Of a stretch of 64,000 nt of DNA, positions 34,774 through 46,504 are shown piece by piece. This DNA comes from Salticus scenicus (Eukaryota; Arthropoda; Arachnida; Araneae; Salticidae): contig OZ005654.1 of assembly GCA_963930645.1 (NCBI GenBank), forward strand, positions 271,279,282 through 271,343,281. Reading direction: 5' to 3'. A model generated the notes under the pieces. That model had not been told where the DNA came from and made no database searches. It saw nothing but the letters and a program-made list of their open reading frames with translations. The translations under genes were made by a program, and so were the position numbers. Every line of letters begins with the position of its first letter. The first letter of the stretch is position 1.

Positions 34774-36532
34774 ATCATAAATCTATATTTCTAGTTCAAG
34801 GGTTCTGAAAATGACTACTTGTTCGTTCTAGGTGGAAGCGGTATACATAATTTTTTTTTCCTCAGTGTAAAGGATACGCTTCTATGCTCTACATTAGGAA
34901 GACTTCAGTTTAATTTGTTTCATTATAAACTTATATAATCTTTCATTTTACGTTTCACTTTATCTTTCTTGCTCGTTTTAAAAGTGTACTAATTATCAAC
35001 TAAAAAATCCTATTTTTCTTCGGGACATAATTTAATAATGTGCCCCTTCTTCTATTCTTTACAGATTTTTACTTTTTTTTTTTTTTTTTCAAATGTATGC
35101 ATAATATATATTTTTATTTTCAAAGAATATTTCTTACACTTTTGCACTGAAATTTAGTTTTTGATTCTCCGAGAATTTATTGAAATTTTATTCTATAATT
35201 CTAGATTTCCAAGATTTCAAGAAACTAACAAATAAGAATGTAAACCACAAAAAAATAAAAATAAAAATAAAAATAAAAAATAAACAGCTTCAAAATCTTT
35301 ATGTGCTTATATCCTGTTAAAAAAAAAAAAAAAAAATTGCTTTCGTGAAAGATGAAGATTTTTAAGATTTATTCAAATTTATGTAAATATGTTTTAAAGC
35401 CACCATAACATGCTAAAGATTGTAGCTGAAAATTATTTAAGAATTCTTGTCTTTATTTTCTTTTTAAAAACACGGCTATTTTTTGTATTTTAAAATTTAG
35501 TTATAAAGAATTTTAGTTTCAGTTAATGGATGATAACGAAACATTTTTCTGAGAATTTCGGTTTTCAAAGAAAATCTTTTTCAGCAAGGTATTTTTCTAT
35601 TACTCCGTAAATCTTATATATAGATCATGACAAACATTTTAAACATTTTTCGTGAGAAAAAAAGAATTCTTTATGTGTGCGAATTATTACCCTTTTTCAT
35701 TTTTAAAGTATAAATTTTTCTTTTTATTTTTGGAATTATCTAAAAATATTAAATTACTGCAAAGAATTAATTATAAACCCTTTCTTGCATTTGAATTGTA
35801 TTTTGAAGAAAAAGATATTTAAGGGGCACAATGGAAATGAGTGATCCATTGATTTATATAATAGTCCGCTTTGGTGACATACTTGGCGATTTAGAAACGA
35901 ATTTAGCGACTTAGCTCTTAAATTTGGCGAAAAAGGGTTCCTTCTCGATTAGAATAAAAATTTCTTGAACTTTCAAGCATAGAACCATCTCAAATTACTG
36001 CCAACATTTACAGAACTATATAAATGGAGAGATTTGTTTCTGAAGAAACTCAGTTTGTATGTACAAACTTATTCCGCTAAAGCAGATTTATGTCTACCTT
36101 CAAGAAAAGAAAACGCAACGCAGCTGGTGTTACATAATATGGAATTCTCGATTCAAATTATTTTTATTCCATAAATTGAATAAAATTATTCATTTACTAT
36201 TGGCTACTACCGACATCTGCAGCTTACTGTTTTTGATGCAATCGCGTTTGGTCAATCTTCCTTCCTGTTACCTTATTTAAATCACCTTTTCCTCTTCCTT
36301 TCCTTTTCTTCTCTCTCTCTCTTTATTTTAAGTAATTTTAACTTTAACTTTAACTGTAAACTGTTAATTGTAATTTTTTAAATTTTAATTATTAGGACAC
36401 ATTTAATAATTTTGCAATTCACTTCATCTCTACTTCGCATCTCACTCATGTGATATCCTCCTGTCTGTGTTCATTTGAACACACTTTTTTCATCAGTGCC
36501 GAAAAATTTGATCATGCAAGTCAAGTTATAGT
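34774..36532. other. AT-rich DNA, no gene supported
   Basis: T/A tracts at 35072-35089 and 35320-35336. The plus-strand frame 36059-36280 shows no domain. Confidence 0.55.
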
Positions 36533-36624
36533 CAGTGTTAACAGATCTGGCGGATATTTTATTCAATAATCACAAATAATTTTTAAAAGAATAGCCTCCT
36601 AAACTAGGTGCCTGTCGCGTGGCT

Positions 36625-36768
36625 CGATTTTTTTATTCAACAGTCACCAATAATTTTAAGAAGTGATATATGATATATATGATCGACGTTTCTTCGATTC
36701 TACTCGTGTTTTATGCATATCATATCCCACTTTTAAAAATTTTTGGTGGCTGTTGAATAAAAAAGTCG
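36625..36768. mobile_element. Third-layer inverted repeat related to the outer element
   Basis: CGATTTTTTTATTCAACAGT on the left pairs with a right arm ending GCTGTTGAATAAAAAAGTCG. The arms match those of the 41983-42145 MITE, lacking its terminal CAGTGTTGCC. So an internally related unit sits inside the second-layer element. Confidence 0.65.
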
Positions 36769-36781
36769 CGCAATCCGCACC

Positions 36782-36791
36782 AGGTGGCGCT
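36782..36791 (+). promoter_or_regulatory. CTCF-like motif AGGTGGCGCT
   Basis: Ten bases match the AGGTGGCGC core known for Drosophila CTCF. It lies in the second-layer element of the nest. Binding is not shown by the sequence. Confidence 0.25.
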
Positions 36792-37009
36792 GTCTACCAT
36801 TTCAACTGTTGCCAAGTTTTCGAGCAACGCGGCAGGCATCTAGTTAAGGAGGCTATGTTAAAAGTGATATTTGATATGCATAAATATCACTTACTATGAA
36901 TACACATAAATGCACATTACTATCAATCTTCGAAGTTATTAGGCAAACATTACAATAAAAAAATATTGGTGACTGTTGAATGAAAAATCCTCCAGATCTG
37001 GCAACACTG

Positions 37010-37610
37010 GTTATGTTGTTCTCTAACTTCTTTTCGACTGTTTCGAAATTGTAGACACACCTACAGGTCCGCTCTATTAGGACACTGTTAGGAATACGAA
37101 ATTTTTGCCTTTTTTGCTACCACTAATTTCATGCAGAAGTATTTATAGTATTTTTATAGTAATACGTGTCGTGCTTGAATAAGATAATGATAATTGTATA
37201 AAAATTGTGGTAACAATAAAGGCAGAAATATGTAATCCCTTAGAGCATCCTGAAAAAAAAAAAAAAAAAAAAAAAAAAGCGGAGAGTATGACCCCTGCAC
37301 TCCACAAGCCTCGTGATGATAAAAAACTGTGCAAGAGATAAATATTTTGTGCTTGTCAGAATGTGTGGTAAACTGCTGGTCGCCATCCCTAAACAAGCAA
37401 TATTCCTGCTCTTTAATTTGTATGATGCTTTTTCCTTTTTTTTTTTTTTTTTTTTTTTTCCTTGGTACGAGAAACAATTATATTGAATTATATATTGTAT
37501 TAAATATCTGTGGTTTGATTAATGATTGTCTCTTGTCATGAAAGTTTATTTCGATATAACGTCAGAAGCTTATTGGATTTATATGTGTAAGCGCGATACG
37601 TTTGCAGTTT
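37010..37610. other. AT-rich DNA with homopolymers
   Basis: A tract at 37253-37278 and T tract at 37437-37459. Frames here are readings of these tracts. No gene seen. Confidence 0.6.
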
Positions 37611-37673
37611 AATAAATACAAAATTTTGAATAAACACCATAAAATACAAGAACTCGCATGAATTGTTTCTGGT

Positions 37674-37705
<32 letters not shown>

Positions 37706-37852
37706 ACGACTCTTCGCCAGGCGAACAAAGTAGGCACGCATGCTTACTCTGTTCGTTCGCCTGATGAAGGGTCGTGTTTACTTTCGATCCCAAACAATTG
37801 TTGCGAGTTCTTTCATTTTATGGTGTTTATTTAAAGTTTTGTACTTATTATT
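37611..37852. mobile_element. Family E palindromic element, ~242 bp
   Basis: Two inverted arms run from AATAAATACAAAATTTTGAA to its partner ending AGTTTTGTACTTATT. Matching inner blocks are 'aataaacaccataaaat', 'aactcgca', 'aattgttt', and 'aggcgaac' / 'gttcgcct'. The centre is near 37740 (GGCACGCATGCTTACTC). An A tract of about 29 bases interrupts the left arm only. A single-arm relative is at 32311-32470. Confidence 0.75.
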
Positions 37853-39271
37853 GTTTTGTGGTGCTTTTATTGCTTGTTTATTAGTGCAAAATTAAGTCTT
37901 TTTTTTTTACATAAAAAATTTTATACTTGATATTTGTTTAATATTTAAAAGCTTTTTTAAAAAATATGTTAGGAAGCACTGCTATTTTTATTTAAATCAC
38001 TCACTTTTTCTTTTTCTTTTCCTTTTATTTATTTGTTTGCTTTTTTTTTTTTTTAACGCAATAAGTAATTTAAAATTATTTACTATATACGTAGCATTAA
38101 AAAGATTAACATTAACGAAATCAGTTCAACTATTTTATGTAATTTTCAAGACAAATGCGGTTTCCTTACTTTTCTCTTCTTTTTTCTTTCAAAAGAAAGT
38201 TTCGAATCTTGAAAAATGTAAAAACAAAAATACACAGAATATTCGAAGCAAGAAATTCTGAAGCTATTCTTATAAACAGCATATTTTCCTCCTAAGATTT
38301 TTATTTTTATTTTTTATTTTTATTTTATTTTTTTTCTATTTTAAAAGAACGGAAAGATTTCAGAGTTACTTTTAAACTTGTGCTTTTTTTAAATATATAT
38401 ATATAGTTACAGTAAAAAATACAATAAGTTATGTTTTTATTATCATATTAAATTTAAAATATCTAAAATACATTTAAACTTATTTTATCGTTGAGTAACT
38501 ACTTAGTTTAAAATTATATGTTCGCTGCCTTGCTGAATTATGTGAAAAATATAATAATAAATCTTATTTTGAGAATTTTTCTGTTTTTTGTTAAAATTTT
38601 CGTATAAAATCCGTATTTAAAGTTATGTTTGGTTATTCATTAGTTATAAATTTTATATCATATATGTATGACAAATCTTTTTTGAGAACATATCTATATG
38701 CTCTCAAAAAAGATTTTTCAATAAAAATGACAAATAGCATATAAAAAAATAATATTTGTAATCTATTATAATTATTAATTCATGAAATTAATTTATGAAT
38801 TCAATTGCAGTTATCAATTCTTATTTTATTTATTTATTTATTTATTTTTTATAGATGATTTATCAAAAATCAATTTTATATTTGTACCAAATACAGCAAA
38901 TTAAACCTTAAAATGTTGTCATTTAGATATTACTAATTTGTAAGAATTAAAGTTAAATTTATAAAAGCAGCTGATTGCAAATGCAATTTAAACTGAATAT
39001 ATTTTCGGCCCTTATTGTTGATTTTACTGAGATGTTGAGAAATTTTGAATTTTGAATCTTTTAATTCATCGCTGTTATCAGAAATATCTTGTTACATTTT
39101 CCCTCTTCCAATAATATGTTCTTGAGAAGGATGTTGTCAGAGGGAAAGAATCTGAAATTAATTGTCCTATTTTCTTAATTACTTTAGATTTATCTTCATT
39201 TTTTAATGTTATTTCTGTTTGATTTTGTCCTTGTTACACACAGTTTTCAGTTCTTACGTAATATATATATA
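37853..39271. other. AT-rich DNA with a short hairpin
   Basis: A perfect 15-bp-arm hairpin, AAATCTTTTTTGAGA with its complement, covers 38673-38716. TTTA repeats lie at 38823-38850. The plus-strand frame at 38037-38261 is Phe/Lys-rich low complexity. No gene seen. Confidence 0.55.
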
Positions 39272-39808
39272 CAGGGGTGTTTGCGTTCCAGGTTTTTAAC
39301 ACGCTTTTATTAGCTTCACCTGTATGTTTGTATGTATGTTTGTATGTGTGTAACTGCTCTGAGAGCAATCAAAAAATCTATATTGTAAAAAAAGACTTTC
39401 TCTACGTGAACGGCGTGACGTTGAGGTATAGCTCCGCGCTACAAACCTAAAGGTCTAGCGTTCGATCCCAGTCAGGGGAGATTTTTTAAAAATGGTTTTT
39501 GTTCAATTTTAAATTATTTTAATTAAAGATTTAAATGTATGTAAATATTATGGTGTGTCACTCACACGATTTTCTCTTACCCTGCATTTTAATACTAAGA
39601 TAGATATTTTGTGCTTTTTAGTTCACATTTCTATAAAAGCGTGTTCTTTAATTTTTTAAAACTATAATAATATTTTATTTTATTTCCCACCAGTAATTGC
39701 GAATTGTATTTTTAGTTATATTAAATTGCTAAACTTTACTAGAAAACTGTCAATAATATAACTATTAAAAAGTTCTGGTAGCAGTTTCCGGGGACACAAA
39801 CACCCCTG
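39272..39808. mobile_element. hAT-like element, 537 bp, containing a tRNA-like box
   Basis: Ends CAGGGGTGTTTGCGTTCC and, in complement, CAGGGGTGTTTGTGTCCC are flanked by TA-rich octamers (TATATATA / TATATATT), compatible with an 8-bp duplication. A second inverted pair, ACACGCTTTTATTAG / CTATAAAAGCGTGT, lies inside. At 39410-39480 a tRNA-like segment has an A-box-like TTGAGGTATAGC and a B-box GCGTTCGATCCC. No transposase is visible. Confidence 0.65.
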
Positions 39809-40616
39809 TATATATTAGCTACATATTTTTGAAAATTTGAAAATTATGAAAAGTCGTAAATAAATATAAATGATAGGCAAATCAATATTACTCCTAATGA
39901 TATTAAATAGTTGTAAACAAGATATGTCATTTCAATAAACATGAGAAAGATTTAAGTTTATTATTAGTAGTGGTAAACTAATTAAGTGGGTTGCATTTTA
40001 TTTTAGAAATGCCCTATTTTCACTTTATTTTATATTCATAACAAATACTTCTGGTTTTGAAACATATTCGTCTGTCGGTTTTTGTGAAATTTACAAAAGT
40101 TTTGGAGAAATTTTTAAATACGATTAGTACGGTGTCTGTCTGTGCCTCTACACTATTTTTTGAGAGCTAACTCCAACATAAGAATTTCATACAACGTAAA
40201 TTTTGATATCATTTTGATAGAAATTAGTTTTGAGTAGATTTTGTATATATCACCTGACAGGTGGCGCTGCTATTATTAAGCTTTAGAAACCTCTTAGTGA
40301 AAGACATTACTTATTCATGAATTGGAAATTGAAAAATTGAAGACTTCGGTCACCAACATCCAAATCCTCTTAATAGCTTTTTGTGCTTTAGGGACATGCT
40401 TAAGAACTAATTCTTAACATCAGTGTGATATAAAATGTTAATTATGCGAATCAATTATGATTCAATGGAAAGCACTTGCTATCTATTTCCCTTTGCAATT
40501 AATGTTATATTAATAATACCATATCATATACTGGGTAAAAATCCTTGAAATATGATGATATTAGTTTATTTTAATATAGTTTTGGTTTCAAATATAACTC
40601 TTGGCATTGTTTTAAT

Positions 40617-40650
<34 letters not shown>

Positions 40651-41830
40651 ATCTTTAATTGTTTTTACTCAGTTCACTGAAATTCTATGGGAATTCTTAA
40701 AAATAATTTAAAATTCGCATTCACGGTTGCTATTGATAACAATGTGCGATCAATTAATGTGTGTTATTCTCTCAAATAAGTGTACTTATTTAATATTTAT
40801 TGACGGTATTTTTAATGTGTACTTTAAAATGGACTATTTTATTTAATTGTTTCTATAAACTGCTTTGATGACTAATTATTTTAAAGTTGACACATAAACT
40901 ATACAATTATTGACAATAACATTAAAAAAAATGGGCTATCTAACATTTTTATCGACCATAAATGACTGATTTACACAATCGTTTAAATAATATAATATTT
41001 ACGAAATATTTGATATAAAATACATAAATAATTACGCAGTATTGATTGAAATTAAATAAAATTTTCTAAATTCTTCATTTTAAAATACTTCACCGTATTC
41101 ATAAAATAAATAAATAAATAAGGAGATAAAAGATAAATACCTTACAATGAATGTTTTCCGCACAAAAGTAATATTTATTTAGTATTACAATCCAATATTA
41201 CGATTTCTAACAGTATGTTACAGCTCTTAAGGAACTCAGTATTAGAAATTCTACATTAGCCTTAAGCTCATAACGCACAAATGATGCATAGAACAAATTA
41301 TTTACGAATGAGATTTTGCACAAATTCCGTTTTATAAAATGTCGAAAAAAGACGAAAAGAATTAAATTCAACCATCTTTCGCACCCTAACTCTCCTTTAT
41401 GTTTTGATTATCATGAATCTGATATATGTTACAGACGTTTATTATATTGTAATCGGAATTTCTAACATTTTTTTTGTTCGCATACAGAAAAATATTAAAG
41501 AAATCAAGTACATCCAGTCTGTAGGTTTTTTTAAACTAATTCATAGCTTAATATTATATTGAGCATAATGAAAAATAAATAAATTATTCAGAGGTAAACA
41601 ATGTGGGCGGTCAGCATAAAAGGCCAGAATGGTGCACTTGAGAAATTTTAATTCAGCAAAATTCTAATCTGTCAAAGCATTTTTAAAACTTATATCATTA
41701 AAGTTTCAATGATCATCTAAATTTCTTAAAAAAAAAAAAAAAAAAAGTATTCTATCACATAATTGTAAAACCGATAAAATCCATATGTCAAGTTTACTTT
41801 AATGTTTTTCTGCAAATGGTGTTCTCGGGT

Positions 41831-41867
<37 letters not shown>

Positions 41868-41982
41868 GGCGGTTCAATTTTTATTTATAAAAATAAAATT
41901 TTTTGGCTTAAATTACATGCATAAAAATTTGTTGTAGCAAATATTTATATAGCTTGAACAACTAACTAAACAACCAACCATA
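39809..41982. other. AT-rich DNA, no gene seen
   Basis: T tracts at 40619-40647 and 41831-41863 and an A tract at 41728-41746. One CTCF-like AGGTGGCGCT motif lies at 40259-40268. No element ends or coding region were recognised. Confidence 0.55.
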
Positions 41983-42145
41983 CAGTGTTGCGACTTTTTT
42001 ATTCAACAGTCACCAATAATTTTGAGAAATGATATTTGATATACATAATAGATACATTCGATTCGTCTCTTACGTATATCAAATATAACTTCTCAAAATT
42101 ATTTGTGACTGTTGAATAAAAATGTCACAAAGTCTGGCAACACTG
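41983..42145. mobile_element. CAGTGTTGC-ended MITE, 163 bp
   Basis: Ends CAGTGTTGCGACTTTTTTAT and, in complement, CAGTGTTGCCAGACTTTGTG lead into shared arms 'attcaacagtcac(c/a)aataat' and 'tttgatata'. Octamers CAACCATA (41975-41982) and CAACCAAA (42146-42153) match at seven of eight. It is the compact form of the family that makes the outer and innermost layers at 36533-37009. Confidence 0.85.
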
Positions 42146-43344
42146 CAACCAAATGAGTTTAAATGATTTTTTAAAATATACCAAAATTATTTTACTTTTA
42201 AGTTTTCCCCATCCTTTAATTTGTTTACTAAAAATATTAATGTGTAAATATACAATCAGGTTATATAGTCTGCAGAAATAAGACACAAACCCTTAAAACA
42301 AACTATTTATGAATAAGTAAAAAATAACCAAAAAACCATTCAAAACACTAAAAGAATATAAAATATTTAAAGAAAAGAAATTTCAAAACATTTTTAGCGG
42401 TATTTTCTAAATGTTAATTCTAGAAAAAATAATTGCACAACATGTTATCTACAGTTTGATTCAAAAGGAAATTGATTTATTTGAATACCTTATTCCAAGA
42501 TCTCTAACTTCAGATAATTTTCTGATCTTAATTAAAACGTTAGGAACGTTTCACCGTTATTTTTCTTATTAAATTGAAGCTCGAGCTTCCACAGTAAACG
42601 AAATTCCGAAAAATACATTCTTCATTCGATGCGAATGCGACATTCATTTATTTATTAAAGCTTATTATACAATTTAATGGGTATTATTTTGATTATAAAG
42701 AAGACAGTTTTTCCTAATATATGCTAAAATGTCATCAGAAGTTAGACATTTAATACGGATTACGTGAACGTATATTACTTGAAACAGACGATAGTGATTT
42801 TATCATGAGTCGGCATTTCAGTAGGAAACGAGCAGGTTGTATTTATAGAACCAAGCTAATGGATGCCCATTTTGAACCATGTTCATTTTAATTGAACAGT
42901 TTTGATGTATCTTCAATTAGAATGCATGTTAGGAATATAACGAATTACTAAGCATTCATAAATGGATTCTTGTAATATTAAATGCAAATGCTATTTATAG
43001 ATTTCAGTAATTTTAGTCTTATTCTGACTTTCACAATTTATTTTATCATTGTTTTTCGAATATACAAAAATGTAATTCAACAACACATTGTTTCAATTCA
43101 TGAAATAATTTCCAACATTAAGAAAATATCATTGAATTTAAATTACTTTAGATATTTGCATAGAGAAAATTATACACTTACAACATTTTTTAGATTCACA
43201 TGGCGTTACAACAAAGTTTTTTTTTTAAAGTTACATACTAAGCATATATTTTTCCTTATGCACAAAAAATGAATGCAGTCACATATATAATAGTTTTATT
43301 ATTATAACGCTTGATCATATCCATTGTATTAACAGTTGTAAATA
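42146..43344. other. AT-rich DNA, no gene supported
   Basis: The plus-strand frame 42982-43272 (96 codons, Ile/Phe/Asn-rich) has no recognisable motif and the base composition of its surroundings. No other element was recognised. Confidence 0.5.
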
Positions 43345-43557
43345 CAGTCGGTAACAAAAGTATCCGAACACTAGCAAAAATTCCTACATGAAAAAAGTAG
43401 AGTTAATACTGTTTTGTTAAATAAATCCTTGTCGAATCATGTTCTTAGACTGACTAAGAACATGATTCGACAAGGATATATTTGACAAAACAGTATTAAC
43501 TCTACTTTTTTTGTATAGGAATTTTTGCTAGTGTTCGGACACTTTTGTTACCGACTG
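43345..43557. mobile_element. Near-perfect palindromic TA-flanked MITE, 213 bp
   Basis: Begins CAGTCGGTAACAAAAGTATC and ends with its complement, flanked by TA at 43343-43344 and 43558-43559. The two arms of about 104 bp meet at GTTCTTAG-actga-CTAAGAAC (43441-43461) with only scattered mismatches. The TA target and ends indicate a Tc1/mariner-type MITE. One arm recurs at 22010-22086. Confidence 0.9.
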
Positions 43558-46504
43558 TACCTATATGTTTGGAAGAGCTTTAAACTATAAATAGTAAACA
43601 AAGTACTTTGAAAATATTTAAATGAAATCTTATTACATGCATCATTTTATGTTTATTTAAATTGTGTAAAAGATATAGAAAGCTTTATAAAAAAAATAAT
43701 ATCAATAGATCGTGACGTATTGAAATTTTTTAGAGTTTTCTTATAAAGAGTTTTTAAATTCTGCTTATTGCGTTTTCCATGGAAAATATTCGCCTAAAAG
43801 TTTCTGTAACACGTTTTTCCTTTTTATTGACGCAATTAAAATTTATTCAAACGCACATCGTAGAATTATTACATATGGACTGCAACGTATCCAAATTCGT
43901 TTATGTTATTCTGCTCTAAAATTTCTAACATAATTTATAGTAGACAACAGGCTTTACTTCATTAATAGCATTTCTATTTTAAAACAAACGAAGCGCATTT
44001 GCAAAAAGTATAATACAGAGGAATAAACAGAAAAAATTGTTTAAAAAAAAAAAAAAAAAAACTTTGAATTATATTTATGATCTTAAGAAATAGACATAAG
44101 AACAATACAATGTAGACCACTGATTATTTAAAATATACAGGGGTATTGTTATTATTTCCAAATGTAGCCTAACATTAATTATTTTGTTACTGTTTAACTA
44201 ATCAATATTTATAAACATCTAAAATACAGATATTTTAAACAACATAACACTAAATAATTTATTAAACTTTAAATGCAATGCTGCTGAACTTTAAAAAACG
44301 TATGATGAAGTCAGTTCAAAACCTTTTTTCTAATTCATTCTCATGTAATTAAATTATGATAGTTTTGTTAGTCTTAGAATATTTATAAAAATTTCGTTTA
44401 TTTTTTTCTAATAGAAATTAAAAAAATTATTGAACAGACACAATACAGAAGTTTTTTTTTTTTTTTTTTTTTAATCAATATGTGTCACAGTTAAATTAGC
44501 ACAAATTTTCATTACATGTGTTTTAATATTAGTTTTGAGAAATTCAGTACAGCTAACGAACTTTGTAAAACAAACAGTGTAGGGTTTAAGATTTTTAAAT
44601 ACCACCTGTTTATTAGTATAATACATCAAAATTTTTTTAGTAGTGTAGTAAGCATCTGACGTATTATGGTAGATTTTCCAATTCCTATTAACAGACAGTA
44701 CAAAGATGTAACACTCTCTGTAGAATTTGTATAGCCTATCTTTTCCACCTCTTATTGAACAATATGCGTTGAAATGAAATCAGAACAATATTAAAATATA
44801 AAACTATGAGGTTGCATTAAATCCTGCAAAATTTGTTTTAAAACTACAACGTCTCAATACTTGTATGGCCATGGTATTGAGGCATCAATCAAAAATATTC
44901 AAATAATGTATAATATTTCTTTCAACAGTTAATTTATTAAAATGTTAATGCTGTTCAAAACATTTTTCTTAAAAAAAGAAAGGGAAGAGAGAAAAAGTTA
45001 GAAATATTGACTTATAAAATTTACAATAAGATGAGTTCTTTTTGCTAACAGTAAAAGACAGCTGTATATACAGAAAGGAACTGCCTTACGAAATCAATTA
45101 GAGTAACTGGGTGCTAAATTCTTATTTTTTCTTTAAAAAATAAAGGGATTTTTTCCCCTGATATCCAATATTTTCTGTAAAATATTACCTTTTTTATGCG
45201 TATGTGTGTGTGACAATATGTACTTTGTAGTGGAGCATTGACTTTCAGATTGAGCTTTAGGAATATTGAGAATAGCAGTGTTAATGAAAATTTATTTGCA
45301 AAATATTGCAAAATAATTAGATTTAACTTAGCAGTCTTGATGGAGAAATGCACAATTTGTTTTCTCATATATATATATATATATATTTTTTTTTTCTCCG
45401 AAACTGCTAAAAAAGATGTGGGAGAAGTAATTTAAAGTCAGTTAAAAAAAAAGTAATGAGAGTACATTTTTAATAATGTAAATCTTAGTAAAACAATAAG
45501 GATTAGCTTAAATGATGAAGGTAAACCAGAGCATAATATAAATATTAGATTAATGTAAAATGAATAAATTGAAGCGTCGTAAAATTTCCATATATGCAAC
45601 GAAGCAGAAATCTTTTTACATAAATTTAAAATTATTCATAGAGAATAAATAATTGTATGCAATTAACTCTTTTTTTTATTATTTCATAGCTTTTATTTTA
45701 TTATAGCATGATAATTTTATAACTATTTGAAATTTAAACTTTTTTTATAAAAATATTTCGATTTCATTACGCAGTTATATGACAATATTTTATATTAGAA
45801 TAGTTGTCTGATAAAACATCTCGTTAAATTCTCCATGCTGCCTTTAAAATTTTTTATTCAGATGGATGTTTCATATAATTAAATAATATGTCATTTTAAA
45901 AATATATATGATACAAAACATAATTCTCCATACATTTTTTGTAAGCAGAAAAGACGATGGTATTTAGAGAATTTATTCTATATTTAAAATTAAGCAGTTG
46001 ATCGTATTTGCAGAGAAAAATCATTTCGTATTTTATTGTACATCAGTTTTCGAACACATATTAGTAAGAAAAGTTGTTGAATTGACACAGTAATTTATTT
46101 TTTGTATTTATAATAGTAAATTATTAAACTCATTAAAGATTTCAATTTTCGGGTTTCGTTAAATTACATTTTATTTGTGATACCTTTAATACAATTTCCC
46201 ATGCTTTTAAACTATGTTATGGTATTCATGTATCATAAATTTCGTCCTAATAAAAGTGTAAATTTGTAATATTTATAAACTCAATTTATCATTTAAATTA
46301 TTTAAAATTATTTAATTAATCCCTTCACATAATTAATTATTGCTTAACAAACAATTTCAACTTTTTCATTAAAGTGCACGTATTAAATTTTATTGCATAA
46401 TAATCTTAACTCATTGTCTGCAACTATAATTAAGTCATGATTTATTTTGCGGATGCTTTCACACGATCTGAAAGTCGGTTGGTAATTTATTCTTTTATTA
46501 GATA
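43558..46504. other. AT-rich DNA, no gene seen
   Basis: Contains A/T tracts at 44042-44060 and 44451-44472 and a TA repeat at 45367-45386. Short frames around 45114-45435 overlap the TA repeat. No element ends were recognised. Confidence 0.55.

Larger units (their letters stand above)
36591..36856. mobile_element. Second-layer element with AGCCTCCTTAACTAG ends
   Basis: Inverted ends of about 28 bp, AGCCTCCTAAACTAGGTGCC on the left and AGCCTCCTTAACTAGATGCC in complement on the right, are flanked by TTAAAAG on both sides. It interrupts the arm of the outer element, whose sequence resumes at TTAAAAGTGATATTTG. Superfamily unknown; the duplication is 7-8 bp. Confidence 0.65.
36533..37009. mobile_element. 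CAGTGTT-ended element (outer layer of a nest), 477 bp
   Basis: Left end CAGTGTTAACAGATCTGGCG and right end in complement CAGTGTTGCCAGATCTGGAG pair, followed by an ATTCAA(C/T)A(G/A)TCAC block on both sides. Flanking octamers GTTATAGT (36525-36532) and GTTATGTT (37010-37017) match at six of eight. The element at 41983 has the same ends and arms. An 8-bp duplication with CAGTGTTGCC ends fits hAT or P-type elements. The interior is split by the next layer. Confidence 0.75.

Noticed and set aside
37143..37793. Several overlapping frames with Phe or Lys runs
   Set aside because: They are readings of A and T homopolymers and of the family E palindrome.
39410..39480. Functional tRNA gene
   Set aside because: It has a B box but no closed cloverleaf or matching acceptor stem.
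42982..43272. 96-codon plus-strand frame
   Set aside because: Residue content simply follows AT-rich DNA; no motif or homology recalled.
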